This document shows positions 44,801 through 54,006 of a DNA stretch of 64,000 bases, piece after piece. The position numbers and the translations under genes were made by a program. The notes beneath the pieces were generated by a model. The model was not told the origin of the DNA. It searched no databases and saw nothing but the letters and a program-made list of their open reading frames with translations. How positions within the stretch are numbered: the first letter of the stretch is position 1; every line of letters starts with the position of its first letter. The DNA lies in contig JBPOGA010000004.1 of assembly GCA_051252415.1 (NCBI GenBank), forward strand, positions 1 to 64,000. The letters run 5' to 3'. Source of the DNA: JBPOFY01 sp051252415. GTDB taxonomy: Bacteria > Verrucomicrobiota > Verrucomicrobiia > Opitutales > Coraliomargaritaceae.

Positions 44801-46615
44801 GCCGCCGGCGTTGTTGCCGATTAGCAGTGTGCCGGCGTTCACGTCGACCGTGCCGCCGATAAATACGTTACTGAGCTGCTGGCTGCCGAGGCCGTTCTTA
44901 ACCAAGTTGAAGTTGCCTCTTTCCTGAGCAGCATTGGAGCCGAAAGTTTGGCCGAAAATATATGACTCGCCATCGGCCACATCGATAGTCAGCGAGCCCG
45001 TGTTGCCGAGATCGGGAGCGCCTGTGCTCTCGCCGTTATACACTACGCGCTCATTGTCACCTGCAATGTCGAGCCCGCCGATTGTTTGGGAGAAACCGTC
45101 AAGGAGGAATCTTGAAGGACCGCCGTTAGTGCCACCGATGGTGACCACGGTGTCGGCGGGGATGGCCTCATCGATGCCTAGTTGGAGGCGTCCCTTACGG
45201 ATACGCGTGCCACCGGTGTAGTCGCTGGTATCGGAGGTCAAGATGAAGTAATTAGCGAGGAATTGGTCGCGACCGAGTTGAAGGCCACCAGTGCCGGTGA
45301 TCGGGCCACCGAAAGTGCTTGGGCCTGAGGTGAGGAGGAAGGTGCCACCATTCTCGAGAGTGACGCCTCGATTGGAGTTGTAAGTGACGGCTGCACTGTA
45401 GAGCTGACCACCGTTCTTAAGAATAATGTTGTCGGCATCCGGAGCACCGGGAACGGCACCTAGGTTATCGTCGCTGCCGACCCACAGTTCACCGCCATCG
45501 ACGATGGTGCGACCATCATAAGTGTTGGTCACTCCACGTAAATCGGTGAGCCCTGAACCGATGAATGTGACATCCCCTCCAGAGCTACCAGAGATCACAC
45601 TGTCAATATTGAAGGTGGCGTCCGATGAGAGTGTTGCACCCCCAGCTCCGACAGTGATACCGCGGTTGGCATCGACGTTGGTGTTGCTAGCCGCACGAAG
45701 CAATCCGCCATCAATAGTAACTTGGTCGGCCACCGGTGAAACTGGCGCGGCGCCGAGAGCGTCGTCAGAGTTGACTTGCATCCGACCGTTGATAACGACC
45801 TTACCGGTGAAGGTGTTGACGCCAGTGAAGCTCGAGTAGCCACTTCCCTGAGTCCCGATGGTCATACCACCTAGGCCGGAGACAATACCCGCATAAGTAG
45901 CGGTGCGTTCGTTCCAGCGGCGGGAGAAATTGGTGGTGTCGGTGGCGGATGCACCGAGTTCCCAGTTATTATTGTAAGTTTGATCAACATTGCGCTCGGC
46001 GCTGAAGGTGGAACCGTCGGCCATCTTGACCGTAGCGAACTGCCCGACACTGCCTACGTTGCCGCGGACGAAGGTGGCAGACTGGATATCCAGAGTGGCA
46101 GCCGGAACGCTCCAATTGGCGCCGTTGGGCTTCTCGCCGGTATCAAATTCGCCGTCGCCGATGATGGCCAAGGTGGCACCACCTGCGATGGATACCGAAG
46201 TGTCGTTGGCTTGGTCGTTGACGAGCTCAAGTTCTCGGCCACCAGTGTCCCAAGTGGCACCTGCTCCGCTGATAGCAAGCACCCCGAGGTTGTCGGTCAC
46301 CGAGCGTAACGAGACTTTGCCAGTGCCGGGCTCGACCGTCAGAGTGCTGACCGACACGCCGCCATCGGCGATATCGACGACATAGTTGGCTCCAGCGTCG
46401 CCGAAGATGGCCTCAGTGGTACCAGAGACATCCCATCCGACGTTGGGAGCCGAACCATCGTCGTCCCAATTAAGGGTTGCCGCATCCCAGGTTCCGGCAC
46501 CGCCGTCGCTAGTTTGGTTGTTGTCGGGGTCCCAGGTGAGTTGCGCGTGAGTGCTTAAAACGCTCAGGAATAATCCTGTTGCGAGGATTGGGGTATATCG
46601 TCTGATTTTTTTCAT
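41828..46615 (-). CDS. Giant autotransporter-associated beta-strand repeat protein, 1595 aa
   Basis: A signal peptide (RRYTPILATGLFLSVLSTHA) is followed by QLTWDPDNNQTSDGGAGTWD, the opening of this Verrucomicrobiota family, and then about fifteen beta-strand repeats of the PATR type (for example LVLEGTNTYEGVTNLEDDG, FIGSGLTDLRGVTNTYDGR). These build a long beta-helix on the cell surface. It has no autotransporter barrel and no PEP-CTERM. Instead the last 145 residues (DDPDGDGENLYEYFFWDSDP... to FVRVSVTQP) resemble the C-terminal module of the nuclease at 36114 and the esterase at 47005. Its N-terminal 75 residues closely match the 51296 protein. Motif site 2 lies 87 nt upstream and a terminator follows. 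Confidence 0.9.
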   Translation of the reverse strand: MKKIRRYTPILATGLFLSVLSTHAQLTWDPDNNQTSDGGAGTWDAATLNWDDDGSAPNVGWDVSGTTEAIFGDAGANYVVDIADGGVSVSTLTVEPGTGKVSLRSVTDNLGVLAISGAGATWDTGGRELELVNDQANDTSVSIAGGATLAIIGDGEFDTGEKPNGANWSVPAATLDIQSATFVRGNVGSVGQFATVKMADGSTFSAERNVDQTYNNNWELGASATDTTNFSRRWNERTATYAGIVSGLGGMTIGTQGSGYSSFTGVNTFTGKVVINGRMQVNSDDALGAAPVSPVADQVTIDGGLLRAASNTNVDANRGITVGAGGATLSSDATFNIDSVISGSSGGDVTFIGSGLTDLRGVTNTYDGRTIVDGGELWVGSDDNLGAVPGAPDADNIILKNGGQLYSAAVTYNSNRGVTLENGGTFLLTSGPSTFGGPITGTGGLQLGRDQFLANYFILTSDTSDYTGGTRIRKGRLQLGIDEAIPADTVVTIGGTNGGPSRFLLDGFSQTIGGLDIAGDNERVVYNGESTGAPDLGNTGSLTIDVADGESYIFGQTFGSNAAQERGNFNLVKNGLGSQQLSNVFIGGTVDVNAGTLLIGNNAGGANTGAVTITGGLFQIADDLTASSITHTGGTLSIGNGGTGGSIVGDPALAIGGTLVFNRSNAFTYSGDLSGAGGIQVDGGGTITLTGTNTFDGAAEVIDGTLIAGNATALPDYSLVQVAADEIFMVPFDGVAWTSSDIAGGGGLSTTVDWLDPSAYLGLDISAGAIALGDGASGSHGLWVQGGNVLTLSTAQTYTGPTRIAQGTIELTGTDQLPTATVFTVGGIGNSFFELNGFDQTLGGLVSNGGSTKEIDNNGGTVSTLTFDVGAGEEYAWNANMRETGAAINIVKTGDGTQGIDKDNPTSYTGTATVNAGTLGFRFPNAIDPATQAITVASGATFRVDAGGGSEWLMAGIDSLLTDASFAAGSSLGVRTQDDAFDYTSNITGDIGLTKSGNNPMTLSGTNDYTGKTVALGSYLVIDDETDIGANPGAFAADHLTLDGGGLRAAAALTIDDANRGITLLDGGGLIDYNLLEMTVAAPITGSGSLAVTGTSGHSLGFVELTGANTYTGETVVSQGSLKVSSSSNFPDASNLRLNGVGLLLIAGDFDGGNAADFTRPLGEGAGEVQFTNGGGFGASGADRSVDLGGAGADLTWGVDGFMPEATPSAFTFFLSAPEATHTTTLVNGMVLPGTANYGVATYDSAAEIDAVMSGNISGTGGFRARFSGTLVLEGTNTYEGVTNLEDDGILLVNGDQSGATGAVTVTADATLGGTGTIGGAITIDDGGVLAPGASVGTLTATNGVTFSNNSTFAVEIDSSVPSADKLVVSGGAISIGTGVSLDVLDIAAVPAIITAGTKLTIVDYTGATLPDTFDGLADGATITVGSQDFILDYDDGGDFVTLTAQAASAPFDTWAASNGLTGGNEGPTDDPDGDGENLYEYFFWDSDPLTADVFGSELTGLDGSGALSGTLVFSHDRPKDISDVTVTYQWTTDLTAGWTDDGASDGTNTVTFATGTLGVPANGNSTDYESVEVTATVTVGTPTQIFVRVSVTQP

Positions 46616-47004
46616 AATGGGTATGTAAGACAGATGGTTGAGGTGGATTTAGTGAAATGTGATACAATTTGCTAAAGAGGATACCAACAATGGGAATGGG
46701 GTAATCTTTACAGCTTTTGCCATATTTTTTTGAGGCTTAGCATCTATATTTAAATTATAATGGGTAGTGGATTATTGGGTATTAGAAATGTAGAGTTTAG
46801 GCTTTGTTGACCTGTTGATTCGAAGGCCCACGTCTATCTGTCATGGCAAGCTCGCAAGTTGTAAATCCGTCTTGCTAAATTAACATCAGAGGCGTTTACA
46901 ACTGCTTTAGGTCGTAGCAGGCTACAAAGTAGTGCAAGGCCCAGCTTACAGGTGGGCATGCATGCAAAATATTCAGATACTTGCTTCAGTTTCTTCAATT
47001 CTAG
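46616..47004. other. Intergenic region with regulatory motif site 2, no gene
   Basis: Apart from the motif at 46703-46713, the 389 bp hold a loose inverted repeat (GCAAGTTGTAAAT near 46850 against GTTTACAACTGC near 46895) and no supported gene. Confidence 0.5.
46703..46713 (-). promoter_or_regulatory. Surface-protein motif CTGTAAAGATT (site 2)
   Basis: Exact consensus on the minus strand, 87 nt before the start of the 1595-aa repeat protein. A run of seven A residues lies 10 nt upstream of the motif. Confidence 0.6.
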
Positions 47005-50000
47005 TTATTCGGTTTCTGTCACATCAATGCGGAAAAAATGGGCCGTTTTCATTCCGTTCTCTAGAAAAATAGGATAATCCACTTCGACCGCTTCATAACC
47101 GTTAGATGCAGATGTTCCGGGGACGATAATTGCGGTTGCACCATCTATTTCATCAGCAAGATCCCATGTGGATAAATCATGACTAAACTGCAAGGTGTAA
47201 GCGATGTCTAAATTGGCGTGATTCACCAAGCGTATGAAGCGTGCTTTAACATCGAAAGGATCAAAGGAAACAGCTACAACGGGTGTGCCTGGATTGAAGT
47301 TGCCTCCATCTACAGTCAGAGCCGTTGCATCGCTGAAAATAGGATTCATGCCAAAAGCAAATTCATGAATATTCAAAATACTGTCTCCATCAGCATCTCC
47401 TGTCGAAGTTTGATCGTCACTTGGATCCCAAGAAATGGTTTGTCGCCAATTGTAATAATCAGTGGAGGTTCCAGTAATCGTAATAGTCACCGTCGTAGTC
47501 GGCGTATTCAAGCCGCCGTCAGAAGCTTGATAAGTAAAGCTATCCGAGCCCGCGAAGCCTTCGGTGGGTGTATAAGTGAAGGAACCGTCACTGGAAAGAC
47601 TGAGCACGCCATTGGAAACATCAGTAATGATCGATGCAGATAACGAATCATAATTCAGATCGATATCGTTATCTAGGACACCACTAGCCGGCACGTTCAA
47701 AACGACGTCCCTGGCAGTTGAATAGCTATCCTGAACGCCAAGTGGAGCCTCCGCTGGAATTCCATCGGGAGCAAAGCTATCAGTCCGGAATGGCGCTGCG
47801 GGTAGTCCTGCAGCGTTCACTAGATTCACTTCATTTATCGGTGCGGGGCTCCATGCGTAGCGAACGGCCACTGGATTCGGCACATCTACAGTTGCGCTGA
47901 TAATGACATCGCTACCGCTAATTGAAGAACTAGTAGCCGGATAGAAAACCTCGTCAGCACCGGCCAGTTCGAACTCAGCAGGGTCATTGGCGTCGTCCGT
48001 AGTTAATCCCACAGCATGATCGAAAGTAATGGTAACCTCATCGCCAGATATGGACATGGACTGATAGGCTGGGCTATCCGCAACAATGGATTCACCCAGA
48101 GCATACTTGCGAGCCATTAGAGCAAGGCGTTCTCCGACGATCTGCTTACTGCCGTCGGTTGGGTGAATATTGTTGGGGTTCCCTGTATCAAGTGACACAA
48201 GCACATGGCCATTGTTCAGCGTTCGAAGCGAGTCTTGCGCCTCACGGAACCATGCCCAGTAGCTGGGATTATTATTATCATAGGAAGGTAACTGGACACC
48301 GAGGAAAGGTAGGTCTCCCTGATCAAAACGCTCGCGGTATTCCTCAACAAATTTCGGCAAGGTAAAGCGATAACGGGCGTAGTCAGGGGCACCCGAATTG
48401 GCTTCGCCCTGATACCAAATGAAGCCTGAGATGCCGAAGTTTCGCATCGGATGCACCATCTTGTTGTAAATGATGTTCGGGCGGGTGCGAATGAAGACAT
48501 CGAGAGGAGTGCCGCTCCAGCCATTGGCGGTCAAGTCGGTGATGGCTGCTATATTTGACGGATAGGAGTAGGGACTCGTCGAGATAGTGGAATTGATGGG
48601 GGTGCCCGCCTGGTATTCGCCCACACTCTGATAGAGGTCGAGCATCTCATCGAAGTGCGGGAACTGATCAGCGAGCTCGAGTGGCATCCAGCCTTCAATA
48701 GAGCTACTACCCCAAGCAGCCCAAATAACAGCAACTGGCACATTGGTCTCTACGTGAAGGTTATAGGCAAAGGTCGAGGCCACAGCCGACCAAGTGGCCA
48801 CGGTCGAATTATCCAACCAGTTCATACCGGCCGTATCCTCTTCGGTGAGAGCAGCGTCTTGATCTATCTTCAAACAACGAATTTCATCGTCAGCTATGAT
48901 GGCGTTTTCAATACCAGTATACCGAGGACTCATTTGGTTCATTCTATAAACCATATTCGACTGCCCAAAGCAGAACCAGACGTCACCGACGAGCACATCA
49001 CTTACTGTTTTGACTTCAATACCACTAGTGACTGTAAGCGTGTAAGGACCACCTGCTGCATGAGATGGCAGTTCAACTTCCCAGTCACCATTGATATCAG
49101 AAGTTGTATTTACGTTAGCGCCGTCGAAGGAGACCGAAACCGTAGTGCTAGGCAATGCTTCGCCCCAGACCTTAACTGCTTTTCCACGCTGAAGCACCAT
49201 GCGATCCTGAAAAGGTGAAGCGAGCACGAGGTCCTCGTCCACGCCAGTGGGCGTTCCTTGGACGAAATAGTGAAGCCCCCGGGCCGCGGTACCGTGATTA
49301 CTCGTCGTAATCGAAAGGCGACCGCCGTTATCATTTTCGCGATGACGGAATCGATCCTGTGTGCCGTCTATCTGATGGTAGGTCATAAAGAAACCAAAGT
49401 CCGAGTCTTCGTTGACAGTGAGCGGCTTGGAAAGCGTGAAGGTCACATATTCATTATCCGTAAACGTGCCATTCAATGTGAAGACTTCAGTATAGAGCGG
49501 AGTCACCGTAGTATCCACATAGTAATTGTCACCGTCAGTTCCCGTTGCGTGACCGCTGCCCGTATTCCACTGAGCTGTGGTTCCTTCAAAGATTCGTAAG
49601 AAAAGCGCGTCATTAGAATACGCCTGAGTAGTGCTCTTCTTAATCGTAATGGCGGTAATTTCGTAATCTGCCCCACTACCATCTGCTAATGCGAAGGCTT
49701 GCCCACGTGCGTGGTTAGCATTGGCATCTTCATCAAAGAGGGCGGTGTCGGTACCGCCAGTCGCGTCGGAGGATATGATATCCACAGATGGCGCAGATGC
49801 TGAGGTCGTAGCCACCGCGCTGGCGACTGCCGAAATATTAATGCTACCGATACGGGTAGCCGCCTGATTATCATTAGTGCCTCGTGTCCTGTCGGTCAAA
49901 GCCAGACGAAGTTGCACCGTTTGGCCACTGGAAACGCTGAAACAATCGGTAAACGTGATGGTGCCCTGATTGCCGTTTGCAGTGGCGGAATCATCAATCT

Positions 50001-50478
50001 CACCGAATTGTTTGAATTCTCCAACCGTGCCGATACGGACATAGAGACCAACGTCTCGAGCTGCATAACTGGAAATGTTATTGGAGTTATTGTAGAGTAT
50101 GAATGTGAGTTCCTCCAAGTTGAGATTCTGAGCCGCTACGAAGCTCGCCCCCAGCCACTTTTCGTCGGCCAAAGCTGTCGGTAAATCGTCCGAATACGCG
50201 CCTGTTCCGAAACGAAACATCAAGTCGTTCCCAGTCCCCAAGGTTTTGGTGTGGGACTGGCTCCCATGCACCGCGGCGGGTGCGACACCAGATCCGGTCG
50301 AGGTCGTCGCATCGGAACTGGCGATAAAGGCCGCGTCAGTTTGCGATGCGATACGCTCCAATTGGGTGCCACCATTAGTGTCGTAATAAAGGATGGTGCC
50401 TGCTTTGACGGGTGTGGCTGCGAGTATTGCGCAAAAGACAGCGAGGAGGGTAGGGATACTGCGGGATATGATTTTCAT
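47005..50478 (-). CDS. Multidomain secreted sialate O-acetylesterase-like protein
   Basis: From ATG 50478 (1157 aa) a signal peptide (SIPTLLAVFCAILAATPVKA) leads two beta-sandwich domains of choice-of-anchor style (about 28-210 and 215-400). Next is a sialate O-acetylesterase-type SGNH domain: LVLASPFQDRMVLQRGKAVK opens it, the nucleophile serine is in GDVWFCFGQSNM, IWYQGEANSG is block III, and the Asp-His pair is in NNIHPTDGSKQ. Deacetylation of an acetylated glycan is the likely role. A cadherin-like tandem domain (DNDIDLNYDSLSASII...GSDSFTYQASDGG) and the shared C-terminal module (DADGDSILNIHEFAFGMNP to the end) follow. The frame is open to 50523, but those 15 residues precede the signal peptide. 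Motif site 3 is 99 nt upstream. Confidence 0.9.
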   Translation of the reverse strand: MKIISRSIPTLLAVFCAILAATPVKAGTILYYDTNGGTQLERIASQTDAAFIASSDATTSTGSGVAPAAVHGSQSHTKTLGTGNDLMFRFGTGAYSDDLPTALADEKWLGASFVAAQNLNLEELTFILYNNSNNISSYAARDVGLYVRIGTVGEFKQFGEIDDSATANGNQGTITFTDCFSVSSGQTVQLRLALTDRTRGTNDNQAATRIGSINISAVASAVATTSASAPSVDIISSDATGGTDTALFDEDANANHARGQAFALADGSGADYEITAITIKKSTTQAYSNDALFLRIFEGTTAQWNTGSGHATGTDGDNYYVDTTVTPLYTEVFTLNGTFTDNEYVTFTLSKPLTVNEDSDFGFFMTYHQIDGTQDRFRHRENDNGGRLSITTSNHGTAARGLHYFVQGTPTGVDEDLVLASPFQDRMVLQRGKAVKVWGEALPSTTVSVSFDGANVNTTSDINGDWEVELPSHAAGGPYTLTVTSGIEVKTVSDVLVGDVWFCFGQSNMVYRMNQMSPRYTGIENAIIADDEIRCLKIDQDAALTEEDTAGMNWLDNSTVATWSAVASTFAYNLHVETNVPVAVIWAAWGSSSIEGWMPLELADQFPHFDEMLDLYQSVGEYQAGTPINSTISTSPYSYPSNIAAITDLTANGWSGTPLDVFIRTRPNIIYNKMVHPMRNFGISGFIWYQGEANSGAPDYARYRFTLPKFVEEYRERFDQGDLPFLGVQLPSYDNNNPSYWAWFREAQDSLRTLNNGHVLVSLDTGNPNNIHPTDGSKQIVGERLALMARKYALGESIVADSPAYQSMSISGDEVTITFDHAVGLTTDDANDPAEFELAGADEVFYPATSSSISGSDVIISATVDVPNPVAVRYAWSPAPINEVNLVNAAGLPAAPFRTDSFAPDGIPAEAPLGVQDSYSTARDVVLNVPASGVLDNDIDLNYDSLSASIITDVSNGVLSLSSDGSFTYTPTEGFAGSDSFTYQASDGGLNTPTTTVTITITGTSTDYYNWRQTISWDPSDDQTSTGDADGDSILNIHEFAFGMNPIFSDATALTVDGGNFNPGTPVVAVSFDPFDVKARFIRLVNHANLDIAYTLQFSHDLSTWDLADEIDGATAIIVPGTSASNGYEAVEVDYPIFLENGMKTAHFFRIDVTETE

Positions 50479-50577
50479 CTCTGAAAGTATAGGGTAGGGA
50501 GCAGGTTTTGAGAACTCAGCCAATCGTATTTGATTATTAGCCTAAGCTGAAGTCTAATTAACAGGCGATTTCCATAT

Positions 50578-50588
50578 AATCTATACAG
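50578..50588 (-). promoter_or_regulatory. Surface-protein motif CTGTATAGATT (site 3)
   Basis: One mismatch from consensus, on the minus strand, 99 nt before ATG 50478 of the esterase-like gene. The flanking AAG before CTG is shared with site 2. Confidence 0.55.
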
Positions 50589-51212
50589 CTTCTGCAATGA
50601 ATGCAAAAATAGTTCATGTTAAGTATAGTGGTGGATGCTCGCTTAAATTTAGGCAATCTCTGGAGGGCAAAGCTTCGTCATTGGCCTTCGCAAGGGGCGT
50701 TGAAGTGATCTCGCCCAAAAGACAAGCGGACGTGTGAAACACGTCCCTCCAGCGAATATTATTGGAGGGACGCGTTTCACGCGTTCGCCATCTGCCTAAG
50801 TGCCCTGAATTAATTTCGTGGAGCCATTCGGCGCGAATTAACTAGATATCCCATTCTCGGTATCTGATTATAGTATGTGCTTCGCGCATATCTAGCGCGT
50901 GGTCTCGTTGGAAAGGCGTTGCGGAATGTCACGCGCTCCCTTCGGGAAGCACGTGCTACAACTTGTATGTAATCACACCTTGCTAGCTACTAGAGCACTC
51001 TGCGTTTAATCTGACTTCTTTCGATGTAGCCGCCTCACTCTGTGAGGCGTTCGTTGGCTTTCGAGAGTAAGAAGTGAACACAGCAACCGATCCGTGGTCG
51101 CCTACGGCTATGCCGAACGCAAGTGCCGTGGCTACAATGGTCGAGTCTTATTTTATGCAGAATGCGCTAGCCGCAAGTGCTTCGCACTTCCGCTACAAAA
51201 GATTCCTCTGTG

Positions 51213-51240
51213 GTCGTCGGGTTGGCTTTAGCCGCCCGAC
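51213..51240 (+). repeat. Fifth copy of the 28-nt hairpin unit, GTCG foot
   Basis: The stem and core are identical to the reverse-strand copy at 9294-9321; only the foot differs (GTCG). It touches the terminator of the 51296 gene. Confidence 0.85.
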
Positions 51241-51272
51241 AAAAAAGGCCACCCAAGCGAGGGTGGCCTTTT
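51241..51272 (-). terminator. Intrinsic terminator of the PEP-CTERM repeat protein gene
   Basis: On the minus strand AAGGCCACCC pairs perfectly with GGGTGGCCTT around a 6-nt loop and is followed by a T run. It lies 24 bp past the stop codon at 51296. Confidence 0.9.
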
Positions 51273-51295
51273 GAAGTAAATGAGGACTTTTAAGA

Positions 51296-53914
51296 CTAGT
51301 CTCTGCGGCGGCGAACGGCAATTGATGCGAGCGCTAAGAGACCAGCGAGTAGGGCATATGACGAAGTCTCAGGAACAACTGTAAGCGTGCCATTCGTTAA
51401 GAGCGTGCTGGTATCGAAGCTCAAGCCCCCACCGAGATCGGTGCCTGTGATCGAGCTGAAGCTGCCAGCGAAGCCACCCCAGTTTTCGAAGACTACGAAG
51501 CTATCTCCCAATGTTGCAGTATAAGCGCCAACGATGAGATCGAGTGTGCCACCAGCTGTTAATGTATTGTCTCCATCATTTAGTAGGACGTCGAACTCAC
51601 CTGCTAATAAGCCTTCGAATTCAAGATTTAAGGTTGCTGTGGATTCCAAGGTTAAGTCTTCGGTGAATTCCATGGTGCCTGGGCTGTTGCCAGGATTCAA
51701 TTCGCCTGCGATACTGATGGCACCACCGATAACACCAGAACCACTCAGTGTGGCGCCATCGGCTACACTTACGGTGCCAGTGATGGTTGCGCCATCATTA
51801 TTGTCCCAGATTAATTCACCATCGCTCACGGTGACATCGCCCAATGCGGTGTTATATCCGCCATTGCGGCCGAAGGTTTGTGTGCCGTCGCCAGTTTTGA
51901 CGATGTTGATTGCATTTGAACCATTAAAATTAGCATTGTAGGCGTAGCTTTCACCGGTAGCTACGTTGATGGTCAGTGTTGCTGTGGCACCACCATTGTT
52001 TTGGACTTCTCTGGTGTTAAAACCGGTAAAGGCCAAACCTCCGATTTCTTGATCAAATCCATTGACGTCAAAAGCCGAGGTGCCACCCCCACTGCCGAGC
52101 GTCAGAGCTGAGTCGGCTGAGAATGTATTCGCGACTTGTGCAACAACGACTGCTTGTTGAATCGCTGTATTCCCGGTGTAGGTCTGCGCAGAACTAAGTG
52201 TGACATTACCGCTGCCAGCGGAAAAAGCCACGTCGCCAGAGCCACTGATTACGCCGCCGTAGCTGATCGCGCCGTCGCGTTGAATATTGACTGTGCCGTT
52301 ATTAGTGATATTAGCATCGCCGATACTACTGACCCCGACACCACTGCCAATACCGCCAGTGGCGTTACCATCACCGATTTGCAAAGTGGCCCCAGAGGCT
52401 ACAGAGACTGCGCCAGTGTTGCCAGTGACATCCCAAATTAGGGTGCCGGCATTGGCTGAAATGCTTCCAATGTCTGCGCTATAGCCAATACCGCTCCGGT
52501 TGAAGCTCTGCGTTCCGAGTCCAGTCTTCACAAGACTGATGTTGCCGTCAGTGCCTGTCACATTGCCGCTATATTCATAGGACTCTCCGCTAGCGACATT
52601 GATGGTAAGATCGCTGCCCGCAGCTGTGCTCGATAGTTGGCGCACATTGCTGCTACCTGCCGTGATCGCCAAACCGGCAATCTCAGCATCGAAGCCATTC
52701 ATCCGAAAATCAGAAGTGCCTCCGTTGCTGCCTCCAATGTTCAACACACTTGCACTCGACGTAGCATTATCGGCTCCCAGTGCGAGCGAGCCTTTGAAAA
52801 TTGTGGTATCGCCTGTGTGGTCCGCAGTTCCATTCAGAGTGAGCACATTGACATTACCACCGAATGCAGCATTTCCGATTTGAAGATTTCCGGAACCAGT
52901 AATGTTTCCGTCGAGGGTGTTGGCACCCGCATTCACGATATAGCCTCCGGTCCCGGTCAACACGACATCCCGCGAGCCCAGGTTCACTCCGCCCAAGAGC
53001 CTGAGAATACCGCCATTCGTAGCTGACGTTCCATTCAAGGTGATATCGCCGGAACCGATACTACCGGAGTCCACTGTTACTCGTGAGCCAATCGAAACTT
53101 CCAGTCCGCCGGTGAAGGTGTTGGAACCCTCTAGGATCAAGTGCCTGTTCCCTAAGAACTCTGCCTTGAACCCACCGGCACCGGAGATATCCCCAGTCAG
53201 AGTATAATTTCTCTGATAGCGGTTGTCGAAGGTGACTGTTCCAGCTCCCAACTCCCAGTTGTTCGTGTAAGTTCGGTCAACGTTACGCTCATGAAAAAAT
53301 GTCGATCCACCAGCCAACTTGACCGTACCAAACTGCCCAATGGTCTGAGTATCTCCACGAACAACGGTGGCTTCTGCCACATCAAGAGTAGCCCCGCCTA
53401 CCTGCCACCGACCGTCGACAGTGTTCTGTGGGTTTTGTCCAGTATCGAAAGTGCCTCCGCCATTTACGGTGAGGGTATCTCCACTGGTCATGGCAAGACG
53501 GGTGTTATTGTTGTTCCCGTCGTTGAAAAACTCGATTTCACCGCCACCGGTATCCCATGTGGCTCCGCCAGATGCGATGGTGATGGTGTCGGCTGCAGAA
53601 CCAGAGGCCGTCGATCCCTTAAACGTCAAGACGCCGCCACCGCCGTAGGTGAGATCGCCCACTGTGACACCAGCACTCGTGAGATCGACTTGGTAGGTGC
53701 CACTGCCGAAAATTGCAGCGCTGCCATTGGTAAATGTTACATTGGGAGCTGTGCCATCGTCATCCCAGTTTGTTGTGACCGTATCCCAAGTGCCGTTACC
53801 GCCGTCATTGGTTTGGTTTGCGTCTGGATCCCAAGTGAGTTGTGCTTGAGCAGTCAGAGCGCTTAGTAGTAATCCTGTGGCTAAAAACGGGGTAGTTCGA
53901 CGTATTTTTCGCAT
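51296..53914 (-). CDS. Autotransporter-associated beta-strand repeat protein with PEP-CTERM
   Basis: This 872-residue surface protein is a shorter paralogue of the 41828 protein. The first 75 residues run in parallel (RKIRRTTPFLATGLLLSALT signal peptide, then QLTWDPDANQTNDGGNGTWD). Beta-strand repeats such as LILEGSNTFTGGLEVSIGSR and VTLSSAQTYTGNTAIQQA fill the middle. Unlike its paralogue, it ends in a PEP-CTERM signal: VPETSSYALLAGLLALASIA then RRRRD, which directs processing by exosortase at the envelope. The exosortase itself is not in this window. Motif site 4 lies 92 nt upstream and an intrinsic terminator follows, so it is a single-gene unit. Confidence 0.93.
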   Translation of the reverse strand: MRKIRRTTPFLATGLLLSALTAQAQLTWDPDANQTNDGGNGTWDTVTTNWDDDGTAPNVTFTNGSAAIFGSGTYQVDLTSAGVTVGDLTYGGGGVLTFKGSTASGSAADTITIASGGATWDTGGGEIEFFNDGNNNNTRLAMTSGDTLTVNGGGTFDTGQNPQNTVDGRWQVGGATLDVAEATVVRGDTQTIGQFGTVKLAGGSTFFHERNVDRTYTNNWELGAGTVTFDNRYQRNYTLTGDISGAGGFKAEFLGNRHLILEGSNTFTGGLEVSIGSRVTVDSGSIGSGDITLNGTSATNGGILRLLGGVNLGSRDVVLTGTGGYIVNAGANTLDGNITGSGNLQIGNAAFGGNVNVLTLNGTADHTGDTTIFKGSLALGADNATSSASVLNIGGSNGGTSDFRMNGFDAEIAGLAITAGSSNVRQLSSTAAGSDLTINVASGESYEYSGNVTGTDGNISLVKTGLGTQSFNRSGIGYSADIGSISANAGTLIWDVTGNTGAVSVASGATLQIGDGNATGGIGSGVGVSSIGDANITNNGTVNIQRDGAISYGGVISGSGDVAFSAGSGNVTLSSAQTYTGNTAIQQAVVVAQVANTFSADSALTLGSGGGTSAFDVNGFDQEIGGLAFTGFNTREVQNNGGATATLTINVATGESYAYNANFNGSNAINIVKTGDGTQTFGRNGGYNTALGDVTVSDGELIWDNNDGATITGTVSVADGATLSGSGVIGGAISIAGELNPGNSPGTMEFTEDLTLESTATLNLEFEGLLAGEFDVLLNDGDNTLTAGGTLDLIVGAYTATLGDSFVVFENWGGFAGSFSSITGTDLGGGLSFDTSTLLTNGTLTVVPETSSYALLAGLLALASIAVRRRRD

Positions 53915-54006
53915 AGTTAGAGTATGTGTAGGGTGTAGGGTTGAAATTAGGCTAATAAAAGACTGATGGAATGGGTTAACTTTAGCATTAACACTGTAGG
54001 TTCCCC

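Larger units (their letters stand above)
50479..51240. other. Long repeat-dense intergenic region, no gene
   Basis: Almost 800 bp without a supportable gene. Besides motif site 3 it holds a run of hairpins: GGACGTGTGAAACACGTCC (50729), GGACGCGTTTCACGCGTTC (50766), CGCGCTCCCTTCGGGAAGCA ending in CTAC (50932-50959), GTAG-foot CGCCTCACTCTGTGAGGCG (51026-51049), AAGTGCTTCGCACTT ending in CTAC (51175-51196), and the 28-nt unit at 51213. It looks like a landing zone for REP-like elements. Confidence 0.75.

Noticed and set aside
42094..46385. Numerous plus-strand open frames opposite the giant repeat protein
   Set aside because: They mirror the repeat structure of the minus-strand gene in other frames and have no signal peptide, motif or independent context.
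46703..46730. Sigma-54 promoter upstream of the giant repeat gene (TGGCA followed by CTGTA)
   Set aside because: TGGCA is present only at this site, the GC at -12 is missing, and the other four sites do not have it.
51241..51272. REP-like element adjacent to the 28-nt unit
   Set aside because: The perfect stem with T run placed 24 bp after a stop codon is better explained as an intrinsic terminator.
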